Notes under the pieces: model-generated
Databases searched by the model: none
Told to the model about the DNA's origin: nothing
What the model saw: the letters and a program-made list of their open reading frames with translations, nothing else
Position numbers and translations under genes: made by a program
In this document: positions 7,791 through 16,254 of the stretch, piece by piece
How the letters are laid out: each line of letters starts with the position of its first letter
Numbering within the stretch: the first letter of the stretch is position 1
Source of the DNA: Alcanivorax nanhaiticus
GTDB taxonomy: Bacteria; Pseudomonadota; Gammaproteobacteria; Pseudomonadales; Alcanivoracaceae
Assembly (NCBI RefSeq): GCF_000756665.1
Contig: NZ_ARXV01000002.1
Location: 62,001-126,000, forward strand
Reading direction: 5' to 3'
Length of the DNA: 64,000 nt

Positions 7791-9407
7791 TCAGGCCTGA
7801 ATCTGATCCGCCTTGATCATGTCTGCCGCTTTTTCGGCAATCATGATGGTGGGTGCGTTGGTGTTACCGCTCACCAGGGAGGGCATCACCGAGGCATCCA
7901 CCACACGCAGCCCGTTCAGGCCGCGCACCTTGAGTTGAGGGTCTACCACCGCCATTTCATCCTGCCCCATCTTGCAGGTGCCAACCGGGTGATACACAGT
8001 ATCTGCACGAGAGCGCAGATGCTCTTTCCATTCGTCATCATTGAAATCGCCACGCAAACCAAACAGCGGCTCTTCCCGATACTTGCTCAACGGCTCCCCT
8101 TCAAGGATGTCGCGGGTGATTTTCGCCCCTTTGAGCAGGGTTTCCAGATCACGTTCATCACTCAAGAAGTTCGGATCAATACCCGGAGCAGCCAGGGGGT
8201 CTCCCGTCTTGAGGAAGACTCGCCCTCGTGAATGGGGGCGCAGTACGCAGACATGGCAACTGAAACCATGGCCCAGGGTCAGCTTGCGTGCGTGATCATC
8301 AACCACCGAGATCACGAAATGCAGCTGCAGATCAGGGCGGTCCACCGCAGCATCGCTTTTCATGAATACCCCACCTTCTGCAAATGGGGTGGCGATCATG
8401 CCCGTGCCATCCTTTTTCCACTGCAGGGTATGCTTGATGAGATTGAAGGTTGCCGTCAGCCCGATGCCAAAGTTGTCAGTATCGCGGGATTTATAGGAAA
8501 GAATGAAATCGATATGGTCCTGAAGGTTCTGCCCCACACCGGGAAGCTCGTGAACCAGCGCAATACCATGGGGAGTGATATCTTCCGCACGGCCAACACC
8601 GGAAAGCTGCAATAACTGCGGGCTGCCAAACGCCCCTCCCGCCACCAACACTTCACGGCGAGCCCTGACCTCGGCATCTTGCCCCTTCTGCCGGTAGGCC
8701 ACACCAACAGCTCGCTTTCCCTCAAACAAGATACGGGTGGCATGGGCATCGGTCAGTACCGTCAGGTTACTGCGGTCCATCACCGGGTGTAGAAACCCGG
8801 CGGCAGTAGAGCAGCGTTCTCCATTTTTGGGTTGACCATGGAATTGGGTGACCTGATAAATCCCCGCGCCTTCGTTATCACCGGTATTGAAGTCCTCGAC
8901 GACGGGGTAACCCGCTTGGCGGGCGGACTCAACGAAGGCATGCGTCACCGGCCGGGGGGATTTCTGATTACTGACATGCAGCGGCCCATCCGCACCATGA
9001 AAAGCATTGCTGCCATTTTCATTGTTCTCGGATTTGATGAAATAGGGCAGCACCTCATCCCAGGACCAGCCCTCACAACCCTGTTCGGCCCAGCTGTCGT
9101 AATCCTGCTTCTGGCCACGCACATACAGCATGGCATTGATGGCACTGGAACCACCCAGGGCCTTGCCCCGAGGCTGGTAGCCCAGACGTCCCTGCAAGCC
9201 GGGTTGGGGTTCCGTTTCAAACGCCCAGTTACTGACCCTGCCATTGGGCATCATGGCCACCACACCCGCAGGGGCGCGAATAAGAATGTGATCGCCCTTG
9301 CCGCCAGCCTCCAGCAAACACACAGACACAGAGGGGTCTTCGCTCAGACGTGCTGCCAGCACGGCACCTGCAGACCCGCCACCAACGATGACGTAATCAA
9401 ATTCCAT
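7791..9407 (-). CDS. GMC-family FAD alcohol dehydrogenase, AlkJ/choline dehydrogenase-like
   Basis: GMC oxidoreductase of 538 residues. The FAD dinucleotide fold is at the very N-terminus (VIVGGGSAGAVLAARLSE), and the GMC signature (GKALGGSSAINAMLYVRG) follows near residue 80. The C-terminal catalytic His region (HPVGTCKMG) and the final NTNAPTIMIAEKAADMI are typical. ATG 9407 is preferred to an upstream start 78 bp earlier because AGGGAGAG precedes it and the FAD fold begins at once. With the AlkK-like ligase downstream, the likely role is membrane-associated oxidation of aliphatic alcohols from alkanes, as for AlkJ. Choline dehydrogenase is the main alternative; the operon partner favours AlkJ. 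Confidence 0.9.
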   Translation of the reverse strand: MEFDYVIVGGGSAGAVLAARLSEDPSVSVCLLEAGGKGDHILIRAPAGVVAMMPNGRVSNWAFETEPQPGLQGRLGYQPRGKALGGSSAINAMLYVRGQKQDYDSWAEQGCEGWSWDEVLPYFIKSENNENGSNAFHGADGPLHVSNQKSPRPVTHAFVESARQAGYPVVEDFNTGDNEGAGIYQVTQFHGQPKNGERCSTAAGFLHPVMDRSNLTVLTDAHATRILFEGKRAVGVAYRQKGQDAEVRARREVLVAGGAFGSPQLLQLSGVGRAEDITPHGIALVHELPGVGQNLQDHIDFILSYKSRDTDNFGIGLTATFNLIKHTLQWKKDGTGMIATPFAEGGVFMKSDAAVDRPDLQLHFVISVVDDHARKLTLGHGFSCHVCVLRPHSRGRVFLKTGDPLAAPGIDPNFLSDERDLETLLKGAKITRDILEGEPLSKYREEPLFGLRGDFNDDEWKEHLRSRADTVYHPVGTCKMGQDEMAVVDPQLKVRGLNGLRVVDASVMPSLVSGNTNAPTIMIAEKAADMIKADQIQA

Positions 9408-9542
9408 CTTGCTCTCCCTGTTGTTCTTTTCGGTGTTCTTATCTGTATTGGAGGCCTGCGGAATCGGTCTTCGCTGGCCAGACAATCAAGCAGCCAACAA
9501 TGAATCACTAAATTTGGTCATCTGTCCAGTTTATTTGTACTA

Positions 9543-9807
9543 GGGCCTGTTAACACTACCATAATGGCACCTGCTGAATGCATTTTTTCGTCCAGTAGTG
9601 TCAGCCGATGTGCCGTGTAGTCACTCTACATAAACAGCGGATGCCGCTGCTGGACGGAAAAAGGGATCAGCCCTTCGGGTTGGGCCCCCAAACCCGCCAC
9701 TCGTCGTTATTCGTCACTCATTTGGAGAAACCAAACATCACTCGTCATGCCTAGATTGGCGGGTTTGGGGGCCCAACAGGTGTCATTTTGGTAGTGTTAA
9801 CAGGCCC
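9543..9807. mobile_element. MITE-like element with 31-bp terminal inverted repeats and nested stems
   Basis: A 265-bp non-coding unit. The ends at 9543-9573 and 9777-9807 are inverted copies matching at 29 of 31 positions, both with the GGGCCTGTTAACACTACC outer end. Just inside, 20-bp arms at 9680-9699 and 9757-9776 are perfect inverted copies. A third partial stem pairs CGTCCAG at 9589-9595 with CTGGACG at 9650-9656. Flanks read CTA and TTA, perhaps a 3-bp target duplication. No transposase is inside. It lies between the GMC dehydrogenase and the LprI-like gene. A non-autonomous transposon is the best reading; the parent insertion sequence is not in the window. Confidence 0.8.
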
Positions 9808-9983
9808 TTACGGTAGGATGAGTTTTGTAACTTTGCGAGCGGGTCGGCGTTCATTGGCCCGGAAGCGGGGGGAGCACAACAGAAATCAGGCAGGAAAAGC
9901 CGCTCAACGGCAGAACACCCAGCTTTACCGATGAGGGCAACAACCTCCCCCCATGGCGACGAATAAAAGTGATGTCAGCTCAC

Positions 9984-10364
9984 TCAGGAGTCCGGGACGA
10001 CAGCAGCGGCCATCTCCTGCAGCAACATGTCACGCTCACGCAGCATCTCGGCATTACAGCGATGCCAGGAAATGCCGTGGGTCCCCCCCTGGGTCTGGGC
10101 GGCAAGCTGACACTGGGCATCGCGATACGCCAGCCAGGCGTTTTGGCTTTCCGCCAGCATTTTGCCAACCCGGGTATCGGAACCAACCCGTGCATGCAAC
10201 CCCGTTATCCGGTCAGCGATGACGTCCTCCAACACAGTGGCCTCCGCTTTCAACCGGCATGCTTCTGCGGCGGTACTGTAAGCGGGACCATTGCAGTCTT
10301 CATCACAGGCCATCGCCTGCCCGGCCAACAACAACAGCCCCATTACGTTTGCGATACGCTTCAT
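9984..10364 (-). CDS. LprI-like (DUF1311) periplasmic protein
   Basis: A 126-residue exported protein. MKRIANVMGLLLLAGQAMA is a signal peptide with cleavage before CDEDC. The mature chain has the DUF1311/LprI pattern: an early cysteine pair, then LAESQNAWLAYRDAQC with the conserved W, Y, R and C, and a late conserved cysteine (WHRCNAEM). LprI members are known as lysozyme inhibitors in mycobacteria; in Gram-negatives the role is mostly unknown. It lies 44 bp downstream of the hybrid kinase gene on the same strand, so it may be co-transcribed. Confidence 0.8.
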   Translation of the reverse strand: MKRIANVMGLLLLAGQAMACDEDCNGPAYSTAAEACRLKAEATVLEDVIADRITGLHARVGSDTRVGKMLAESQNAWLAYRDAQCQLAAQTQGGTHGISWHRCNAEMLRERDMLLQEMAAAVVPDS

Positions 10365-10408
10365 TATCAGCCCACTCCATCAATGGAGAGCCCAGTTGGA
10401 GAGCCCGG

Positions 10409-12781
10409 TTAACTCTCTCCGAGCACCGCTCTCAGCAACGATTCACGATCTACTGGCTTGCTCAGGGAAAGATCCATTCCCGCCTCCAGCATGGCATGCA
10501 GCCATTCAGGCAGGGCATAGGCGGTAATCCCGATAATTTTAGTGCGCGGCCGCCCTAGTTGCTGCTCCCAGTCCCTCATCTGCTCCGCTACCTGGCAGCC
10601 ATTCAGTCCAGGCATATCGTAATCCAGCAGCACCAGATCAAAAGGCTGCTCACGGAACAACGCCAGCGCGCTTTCACCCTCTTCAGCTACCGAAACCTGG
10701 GCACCGTAGTAACCCAGTTGCTGCTCCATCAGCATACGGTTGACGCCGTTATCGTCCGCCACCAGCGCCCGTAACCCTTCGAGCTGGGCACCTGTCTTAT
10801 CCTTCGTGAACTCGGACTGGACAGCCTGAGGCGCGGCATCCGGCCTTAACGGAATACGGAACCATACTGTCGTCCCTTGCCCCGGCTGACTGTGCAGGCC
10901 GATCTCCCCGTCCATCAATTCCACCAACTGACGACAGATCCACATTCCCAGGCCCGCCCCACGCTCAGCCGAAACCGAGGTGGAAGACGTAGAAGAAGTA
11001 GAGGACGTAGAAGGAAGCACCACAGACTGGAACAACTGCTGTTGCAACGCGGGATCGATCCCCTGACCGGTATCCTGCACCTCAAACCGAAGCCAGTCCC
11101 CTTCTCCGGAGACCCGCAGGGAAATGCCGCCCTGCTCGGTAAACTTGAAGGCATTACCCACCAGATTGATCAACACCTGCCGCACCCGAATTTCGTCAGC
11201 CACGATCCATTCCGGCAGCCCGGGAGCCAATGAGGTCTCCATGGTCAGCGTCTTGCTCAAGTAGCGGGACACGAAAATGGAGCGGGTGGATTCCAGCAAC
11301 CAGGGCAAATTCACCGATTCCAGACTCACATCCAACTGCCCTTCTTCAAGTCGCGAGTAGTCCAGCACATTGTTCACCAGCGCCAGTAGCACCTGACCGG
11401 AGTGCAGCACCACATCCAGATACTCTCGCTGCTCCCTGGGCATGGGCATGTCATCGAGCAACTCCGAGGCCCCCAGGATGCCATTCAACGGGGTGCGAAT
11501 CTCATGCCCCACCGTGGCCAGGAACCGGCTCTTGCTCTTATTAGCCGCACGGGCACTCTCGGCCTCTCCCTGCAGCCGAACTCGCTCCAGTGCAGATTCC
11601 ATACGTAGCGCCATCATGGCCTGTTCCTTCTCCCCGATTTCCCGGAGCCGCGCCGCCAGGGAGAATGACAACAGCACCCCTTCCAGCGCAGAACCAATCA
11701 GGAAAACGTGATCAGTGAAAGCATTGAGAGGCAACCAACCCAGCTTGGCCGCCCCATACACCCCCGCACCGACAAACAGGAACACCCACGCCAGCACATA
11801 CACCCTTACGGTGACGGTTCGCTGACGCAACTCCACCAAGCCCACCAGCAGGAAAATCACGCTACCCAGCACACCCAGAATGACCGATGCGCGTAGGTGC
11901 AGGCTTTCGGGAACAATGAAGGCAGCCGGCAGCATCAATGTGGCCAGCACCACCACCGTGGCAGGCAGACGCCAGGAGCGCTGCTGTCGGGTCAGGCCCA
12001 GGGCCTGGATGGAAAAGAGCCCGGCAAACAGCAGCGAAAAATTAACGAACAAACTGACCGCGTAATAGGAAAACCCGGGATGGTTTGGCCACAGGTACTG
12101 CGCCCCGAAGCCGGTCTGGCTGGCCTGCACAATGCCGATACTGACGATATAGAGAACATAGTAGGAGTACGCCCGCATGCCGGACGACAGCCACAGACAC
12201 AGGTTGTAGAGAATCAGGCAGACAATCAGGCCGAAATAGGCAGACAGGGCCGTCTGCCGCTGCAAGGTATCCCGATACCAGGCCTTCGGCGACCAAAGCC
12301 CAACCGGCACCTGCATACTGCCGCTCTCGCGAACCCGAAGCTGGACCCGCAGTTCTTCGCCGGGGAACACCGTCAGAGGAACCGCAAACTGACGCGCCTC
12401 CACCAATCGATTGCCAAACGGCAATGCTGCACCCAGCGAAAACGACTCCTCCCGCCCTGATCCATGCAGCAGGCGAATATCCAGATAATCCAGAGTGGGA
12501 TTTTCAATCACCAGGAAGCGCTCCAGGGTGCCACCGGAGCTGTTGGTCAGTGCAAAGGATAACACCAGGGTTCGAGCTTCAAATCCAAAGTTCATGTCTG
12601 GATCCGGCAGGGCCAACCAGTCCCCCTCTGCCTGCCCGGATTCGCTCGCCCACTGGTAGGACATAAAAGACGCCAGAGCAATACGGGACTGCGCCACCGC
12701 CACATCCAGCGGTTGCGAAGAGGCGGGAGCTGACAACAGCAGCAACCCTAGCCACAACATCCCCACAATCCCTTGCTTCAT
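10409..12781 (-). CDS. 7TMR-DISM hybrid sensor histidine kinase with receiver domain
   Basis: A 790-residue membrane sensor. Order: signal peptide (to about 25), extracytoplasmic 7TMR-DISM domain (about 30-170), seven membrane segments (about 180-380), a coiled linker, the HisKA dimerisation domain with phospho-acceptor His426 in GHEIRTPLNG, a HATPase domain (NLVGNAFKF, DTGQGID), and a C-terminal receiver with Asp720 in LLDYDMPG. ATG 12781 is chosen over an upstream TTG. No output domain is attached, so phosphate may pass to a separate Hpt protein; an orphan Hpt lies at 24388. Odd feature: the ATP lid carries a serine-threonine run (STSSTSSTSSTS) encoded near 10981-11015. The ligand is unknown. 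Confidence 0.9.
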   Translation of the reverse strand: MKQGIVGMLWLGLLLLSAPASSQPLDVAVAQSRIALASFMSYQWASESGQAEGDWLALPDPDMNFGFEARTLVLSFALTNSSGGTLERFLVIENPTLDYLDIRLLHGSGREESFSLGAALPFGNRLVEARQFAVPLTVFPGEELRVQLRVRESGSMQVPVGLWSPKAWYRDTLQRQTALSAYFGLIVCLILYNLCLWLSSGMRAYSYYVLYIVSIGIVQASQTGFGAQYLWPNHPGFSYYAVSLFVNFSLLFAGLFSIQALGLTRQQRSWRLPATVVVLATLMLPAAFIVPESLHLRASVILGVLGSVIFLLVGLVELRQRTVTVRVYVLAWVFLFVGAGVYGAAKLGWLPLNAFTDHVFLIGSALEGVLLSFSLAARLREIGEKEQAMMALRMESALERVRLQGEAESARAANKSKSRFLATVGHEIRTPLNGILGASELLDDMPMPREQREYLDVVLHSGQVLLALVNNVLDYSRLEEGQLDVSLESVNLPWLLESTRSIFVSRYLSKTLTMETSLAPGLPEWIVADEIRVRQVLINLVGNAFKFTEQGGISLRVSGEGDWLRFEVQDTGQGIDPALQQQLFQSVVLPSTSSTSSTSSTSVSAERGAGLGMWICRQLVELMDGEIGLHSQPGQGTTVWFRIPLRPDAAPQAVQSEFTKDKTGAQLEGLRALVADDNGVNRMLMEQQLGYYGAQVSVAEEGESALALFREQPFDLVLLDYDMPGLNGCQVAEQMRDWEQQLGRPRTKIIGITAYALPEWLHAMLEAGMDLSLSKPVDRESLLRAVLGES

Positions 12782-12812
12782 CTCAATTGGAGTCCCTTTC
12801 AAGCAGTCGTCA

Positions 12813-13010
12813 TCATAATCGGTTCAGTAACACGGATATAGTATCGCCATTGGGAACCGCCAGCCGATTCACATTCTTTACCCGAACGGTTTCGCTATTC
12901 CCATCAGGCTCGCCAAAAGCGAATTCAGTTTGTGAAATCACCGGATCAAAAAGCGCCATAAAAACCGTCCGGAGTAATAAGAAGCCTCCACTCTTCGTAT
13001 TGATGCCCAA
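12813..13010 (-). CDS. Possible small protein upstream of the kinase
   Basis: A 65-residue open frame just upstream of the kinase gene on the same strand. It has no signal peptide or recognisable motif; the second half (FAFGEPDGNSETVRVKNVNR) looks like ordinary coding sequence. It could be a genuine small protein, a decayed remnant, or chance. It is reported at low confidence because the 12.78-13.17 kb gap otherwise contains nothing. Confidence 0.25.
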   Translation of the reverse strand: MGINTKSGGFLLLRTVFMALFDPVISQTEFAFGEPDGNSETVRVKNVNRLAVPNGDTISVLLNRL

Positions 13011-13172
13011 TTAATCCGGATCGTCGTGTCGTTACAAACAATGCCCGGCGATATCCCCTCTAACCGGTCAGCAAGCGATGAAACCCCCGATTTGCCAGAA
13101 GCACGGACAGATTGCCATCCGGTTTGGTGCTATTCTGGGCCGCGCCCCTCAGCATTAAGTGATGAATCCCGC

Positions 13173-14213
13173 ATGCAATTGCTCACAGGCTTCAGTCTCG
13201 GCTGTCTTGCCGTCGTTTTTCTTGTTGTCCTGCGCGACTTCAGGCAGCTGCTGGTCGGCAAAGTGTTTCTGTGGCTGCTGATTGGCGCTGCGGCCTTCCT
13301 GCTGAGCCGCGTCACAGGAAAGGAGTACCAATGGCTGCTGGGTGATGTCATGACGACCCTGCCTGCAGCGTTCTGGCTCGTGTGCTTGCTCGCGTTTTCC
13401 CCCAAACCCAAAACTCACTCGGCCTGGGTTGCCCTCGCCCTTTACAGTTTTGTCCCGCCGGCCTTGAGTCGCCCGTTTGGAGGTGCTGATCCCGATGGAA
13501 TCTGGTGGCTGCACTGGTTGGGGTTCAAGATTCCCCAATATGCCGAGTACATTCTCATCCTCAGTGGATTGTGGATTACCGCAGCACATTGGCGTAATGA
13601 TCTGGTCGAAGGCAGAAGACAACTAAGGGTCGCTTTGCTGGTGTCAGTGGGTGCCACCTCGCTGTGTGTGACCGTTTCCCTTAATCATGGACTGGATACA
13701 CGTCAGTTAGTGGCAGGAATGGTTGGTGTGGCGACCTTGCTGGTCGGATTTCTTTTGCTGAGAGGCCAGGAAGGTGTGTTGCTCGATTTGCAAAAAACCA
13801 CCCCCGCATCGAATGACCCTGATACCGGGCCCGACCCACTTCCAGCCAGCATCCAGACAGAACAGACCGAAGACGAGACTCATGAGATTGCCAGGCAGCT
13901 CAGATCTCTCATGAATGAGGAACACTTCTATCGCACCGAGAAGTTAACCCTGAAAAAGCTGGCCAACAGAATGTCCCTGCCGGAATACAGAGTCCGGGCC
14001 ATCATCAATGGCACCTTCAACTATCGCAACTTCAACGACTACGTCAATCAGATGCGTATCGAAGAGGCCTGTGACCGACTGGTCAACGAACCGGATACCC
14101 CCATCCAGAATATCGCGCTGGATATCGGTTACCGAACCCTGAGCTCGTTTAATAGAGCGTTCAAGGAACTCACACAGCAAACCCCAACCGAGTATCGTCA
14201 GTCTCGCCAATAA
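13173..14213 (+). CDS. Membrane-anchored AraC-family transcriptional regulator
   Basis: The N-terminal two thirds hold about seven hydrophobic segments (from LLTGFSLGCLAVVFLVVL to MVGVATLLVGFLLL). A short acidic linker follows, then an AraC DNA-binding domain over the last 100 residues (LKKLANRMSLPEYRVRAIIN and IQNIALDIGYRTLSSFNRAFKELTQQTPTEYR). The frame is open from GTG 13026 and ATG 13041. I prefer ATG 13173 (346 residues) because it puts the first membrane segment at the N-terminus and an extended -10-like sequence (TGCTATTCT) lies upstream of it. Either way the stop is the same. It faces the beta-helix/di-heme gene pair and probably controls it. The signal sensed in the membrane is unknown. 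Confidence 0.85.
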   Translation: MQLLTGFSLGCLAVVFLVVLRDFRQLLVGKVFLWLLIGAAAFLLSRVTGKEYQWLLGDVMTTLPAAFWLVCLLAFSPKPKTHSAWVALALYSFVPPALSRPFGGADPDGIWWLHWLGFKIPQYAEYILILSGLWITAAHWRNDLVEGRRQLRVALLVSVGATSLCVTVSLNHGLDTRQLVAGMVGVATLLVGFLLLRGQEGVLLDLQKTTPASNDPDTGPDPLPASIQTEQTEDETHEIARQLRSLMNEEHFYRTEKLTLKKLANRMSLPEYRVRAIINGTFNYRNFNDYVNQMRIEEACDRLVNEPDTPIQNIALDIGYRTLSSFNRAFKELTQQTPTEYRQSRQ

Positions 14214-14390
14214 GATTGGCCGTGCTTTGTCCTTGCGCCCCCCCCCTTCCCAACGCCTCAGCCGTCACAAAAAGCGTAACACCGGCCGACGTTAACGCCC
14301 CACGCCAAAAGTCTTAATTTTTCAATATAAACAATAAGTTAAAGGATTTACTAAGCGGCTTTTTAACTTTTGCATGGTGTCTGTCACGTA

Positions 14391-14419
14391 TTGCACAGCA
14401 TTTTTCGGGTTTGCACAGC
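14391..14419 (+). promoter_or_regulatory. Two direct repeats TTGCACAGC, 20 bp apart: candidate AraC-type operator
   Basis: TTGCACAGC occurs at 14391-14399 and 14411-14419, an exact 20-bp period, near two helical turns as AraC-family dimers favour. A second pair, CAAAAGTCTTA, stands at 14306-14316 and 14471-14481. All lie in the 321-bp AT-rich gap between the AraC gene and the beta-helix gene; nothing else is seen in it. The link to the AraC protein is inference. Confidence 0.45.
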
Positions 14420-14534
14420 GCTTCTCTTTGAGCCTGTCTCACCGCGTTCTGTAGGTTGTTTCTCCTAGTACAAAAGTCTTAGCACCGCACGCGACGACGG
14501 GACTGGAAAAATAATAACTCGGGAGAGAACTACC

Positions 14535-16166
14535 ATGATGAAGAACCGGATAAGCCGAAAAGCGTTACCGGCATTGGCCGCTGGCATGCTATCTAGCTCA
14601 CTGCTTCTGTCAGGCTGTGTTGACGTGAATGAGGGGGACGAAGTCACCCACACAAAGAGCAGCGGCAGCAATGGCAGTACCGGAAACTCAAGTACCGTGG
14701 AGACCTGTGACGCCGGCGCCAGCACCTCTGGCTATGTATTCCCCTGCGATGCCATCTTTATCGCGCCGGATGCTCAAAATGGTGACGATATCACCGAAGC
14801 GCTCTTAGTGGCCCTGTTCGAGCTGCCGGAAAATGCTGTCGTGGTCCTGCCCAAGGGCGAGTTCACCGTCTCTGAAACCATCACCGTCACCAGCGCCAGC
14901 GGCGTGGTACTGACCGGCTACGGTATCCACGACACCAAACTGGATTTCAGCAATTCCACCGGCGACGATTCCATCCGCTTTGAAGGTGGCACCAACCTGA
15001 CCATCCGCGATTTTGGCGTGTATGAATCCAACAAGAACGCCATCAAGGTTACCAACGCCAGCGGTGTGCATTTCGCCTACACGGCCACCGTCTGGGAAGG
15101 CCCGCTGGAATCGGACAACGGCGCCTATGGCCTGTACCCGCTGCAATCCCAGAATGTCCTGCTGGAGCACAACTATGCGGCTGGCTCTGCGGATGCGGGC
15201 ATTTACGTGGGTCAGTCCCGGGATGTGGTAATCCGTGACAATGTGGCCGTGCGCAACGTGGCCGGTATCGAAGTGGAAAACACCCTCAATGCCGATGTGT
15301 ATAACAACATGGCCACCGGCAATACCGCCGGCATCCTGGTATTCGACCTGCCGGGCCTGACCAATGCCTATGGCGGCAACATCCGGGTATTCAGCAACCG
15401 TGCCTATGCCAACAATGCACCGAACGTGGGTGCCGGCGCGGTAGGTATTGCGCCTCCGGGCACCGGCATCCTGGTGTTCGCCACCAGTGACGTGGAAATC
15501 TACAACAACGACATCACCGATAACGAGACCACCGCCCTGGCGATTGCCAGCTATCTGCTGGCAGACGATGACCTGGCCAACTACCCCAGCAAGTATGGTC
15601 AGGCCATGACCAATGGCTGGACCCCGCTGGTTCGCAACGTCTATGCGCACAACAACTTCATCGCCCGTAACGGTTCCAACCCCCAGGGCGTCTTGCTGGT
15701 CGACATCATCAACGGCTATACCTCCCCGTATAACGCCAGCGGCATGGCCCAGGTTTTCCCTGCCATTCTCTATGACGGTGTCGGTGAACTGCTCGCCAAT
15801 GCGGGCGCGCTGACTGATTTCCAGGCATTCATTCCAGAAGGCTCCCAAGCCGAAGCGGATGGCGTGAGCTATATGCCGTACGGCCCGGAAGACCAGATCT
15901 GCGCCAACAACAATGTGAACGGTAATCCTGCGCCGAGCTACGACGACGTCAACACCGGCCAGGTATTTGGCACCGATCCGATGAACCCGGACAACTGGAA
16001 TGCAGACGGCACCGCCCCGGCACCCAGCTTGCTCATTGAGCCAATGATCGGCTCCTCGCTCCTCAACTGTGCACACAACCGCCTGCCGCCCAACTCCGTC
16101 AGCATCAATGGCGTGGCCTATGGCTGTACTGGCGATGATCTGTCTGAAGCGGCATGTGCCCTGTAA
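14535..16166 (+). CDS. Parallel beta-helix repeat lipoprotein, TIGR03805-type
   Basis: A 543-residue exported lipoprotein: LLLSGC gives a lipobox with Cys28. The mature part shows stacked right-handed beta-helix turns such as NLTIRDFGVYESNKNAIKV, DVVIRDNVAVRNVAGIEV, ADVYNNMATGNTAGILV and VEIYNNDITDNETTALAI, over about residues 90-390. The C-terminal 150 residues are cysteine-containing and not repeat-like. GGGAGAG precedes the ATG pair. It is followed by a di-heme protein, matching the two-gene pairs described as TIGR03805/TIGR03806, whose function is unknown to me. No pectate-lyase or alginate-epimerase catalytic signature was recognised. It is probably cell-surface or periplasmic. Confidence 0.88.
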   Translation: MMKNRISRKALPALAAGMLSSSLLLSGCVDVNEGDEVTHTKSSGSNGSTGNSSTVETCDAGASTSGYVFPCDAIFIAPDAQNGDDITEALLVALFELPENAVVVLPKGEFTVSETITVTSASGVVLTGYGIHDTKLDFSNSTGDDSIRFEGGTNLTIRDFGVYESNKNAIKVTNASGVHFAYTATVWEGPLESDNGAYGLYPLQSQNVLLEHNYAAGSADAGIYVGQSRDVVIRDNVAVRNVAGIEVENTLNADVYNNMATGNTAGILVFDLPGLTNAYGGNIRVFSNRAYANNAPNVGAGAVGIAPPGTGILVFATSDVEIYNNDITDNETTALAIASYLLADDDLANYPSKYGQAMTNGWTPLVRNVYAHNNFIARNGSNPQGVLLVDIINGYTSPYNASGMAQVFPAILYDGVGELLANAGALTDFQAFIPEGSQAEADGVSYMPYGPEDQICANNNVNGNPAPSYDDVNTGQVFGTDPMNPDNWNADGTAPAPSLLIEPMIGSSLLNCAHNRLPPNSVSINGVAYGCTGDDLSEAACAL

Positions 16167-16254
16167 TTCCGTTGGCATGTGCAAGAGGCGGACAACCGTT
16201 CGCCTCTTCTTCAGCACTGCATGCCGCAACCAGAATTGAGAGTGAGTGGTTATC

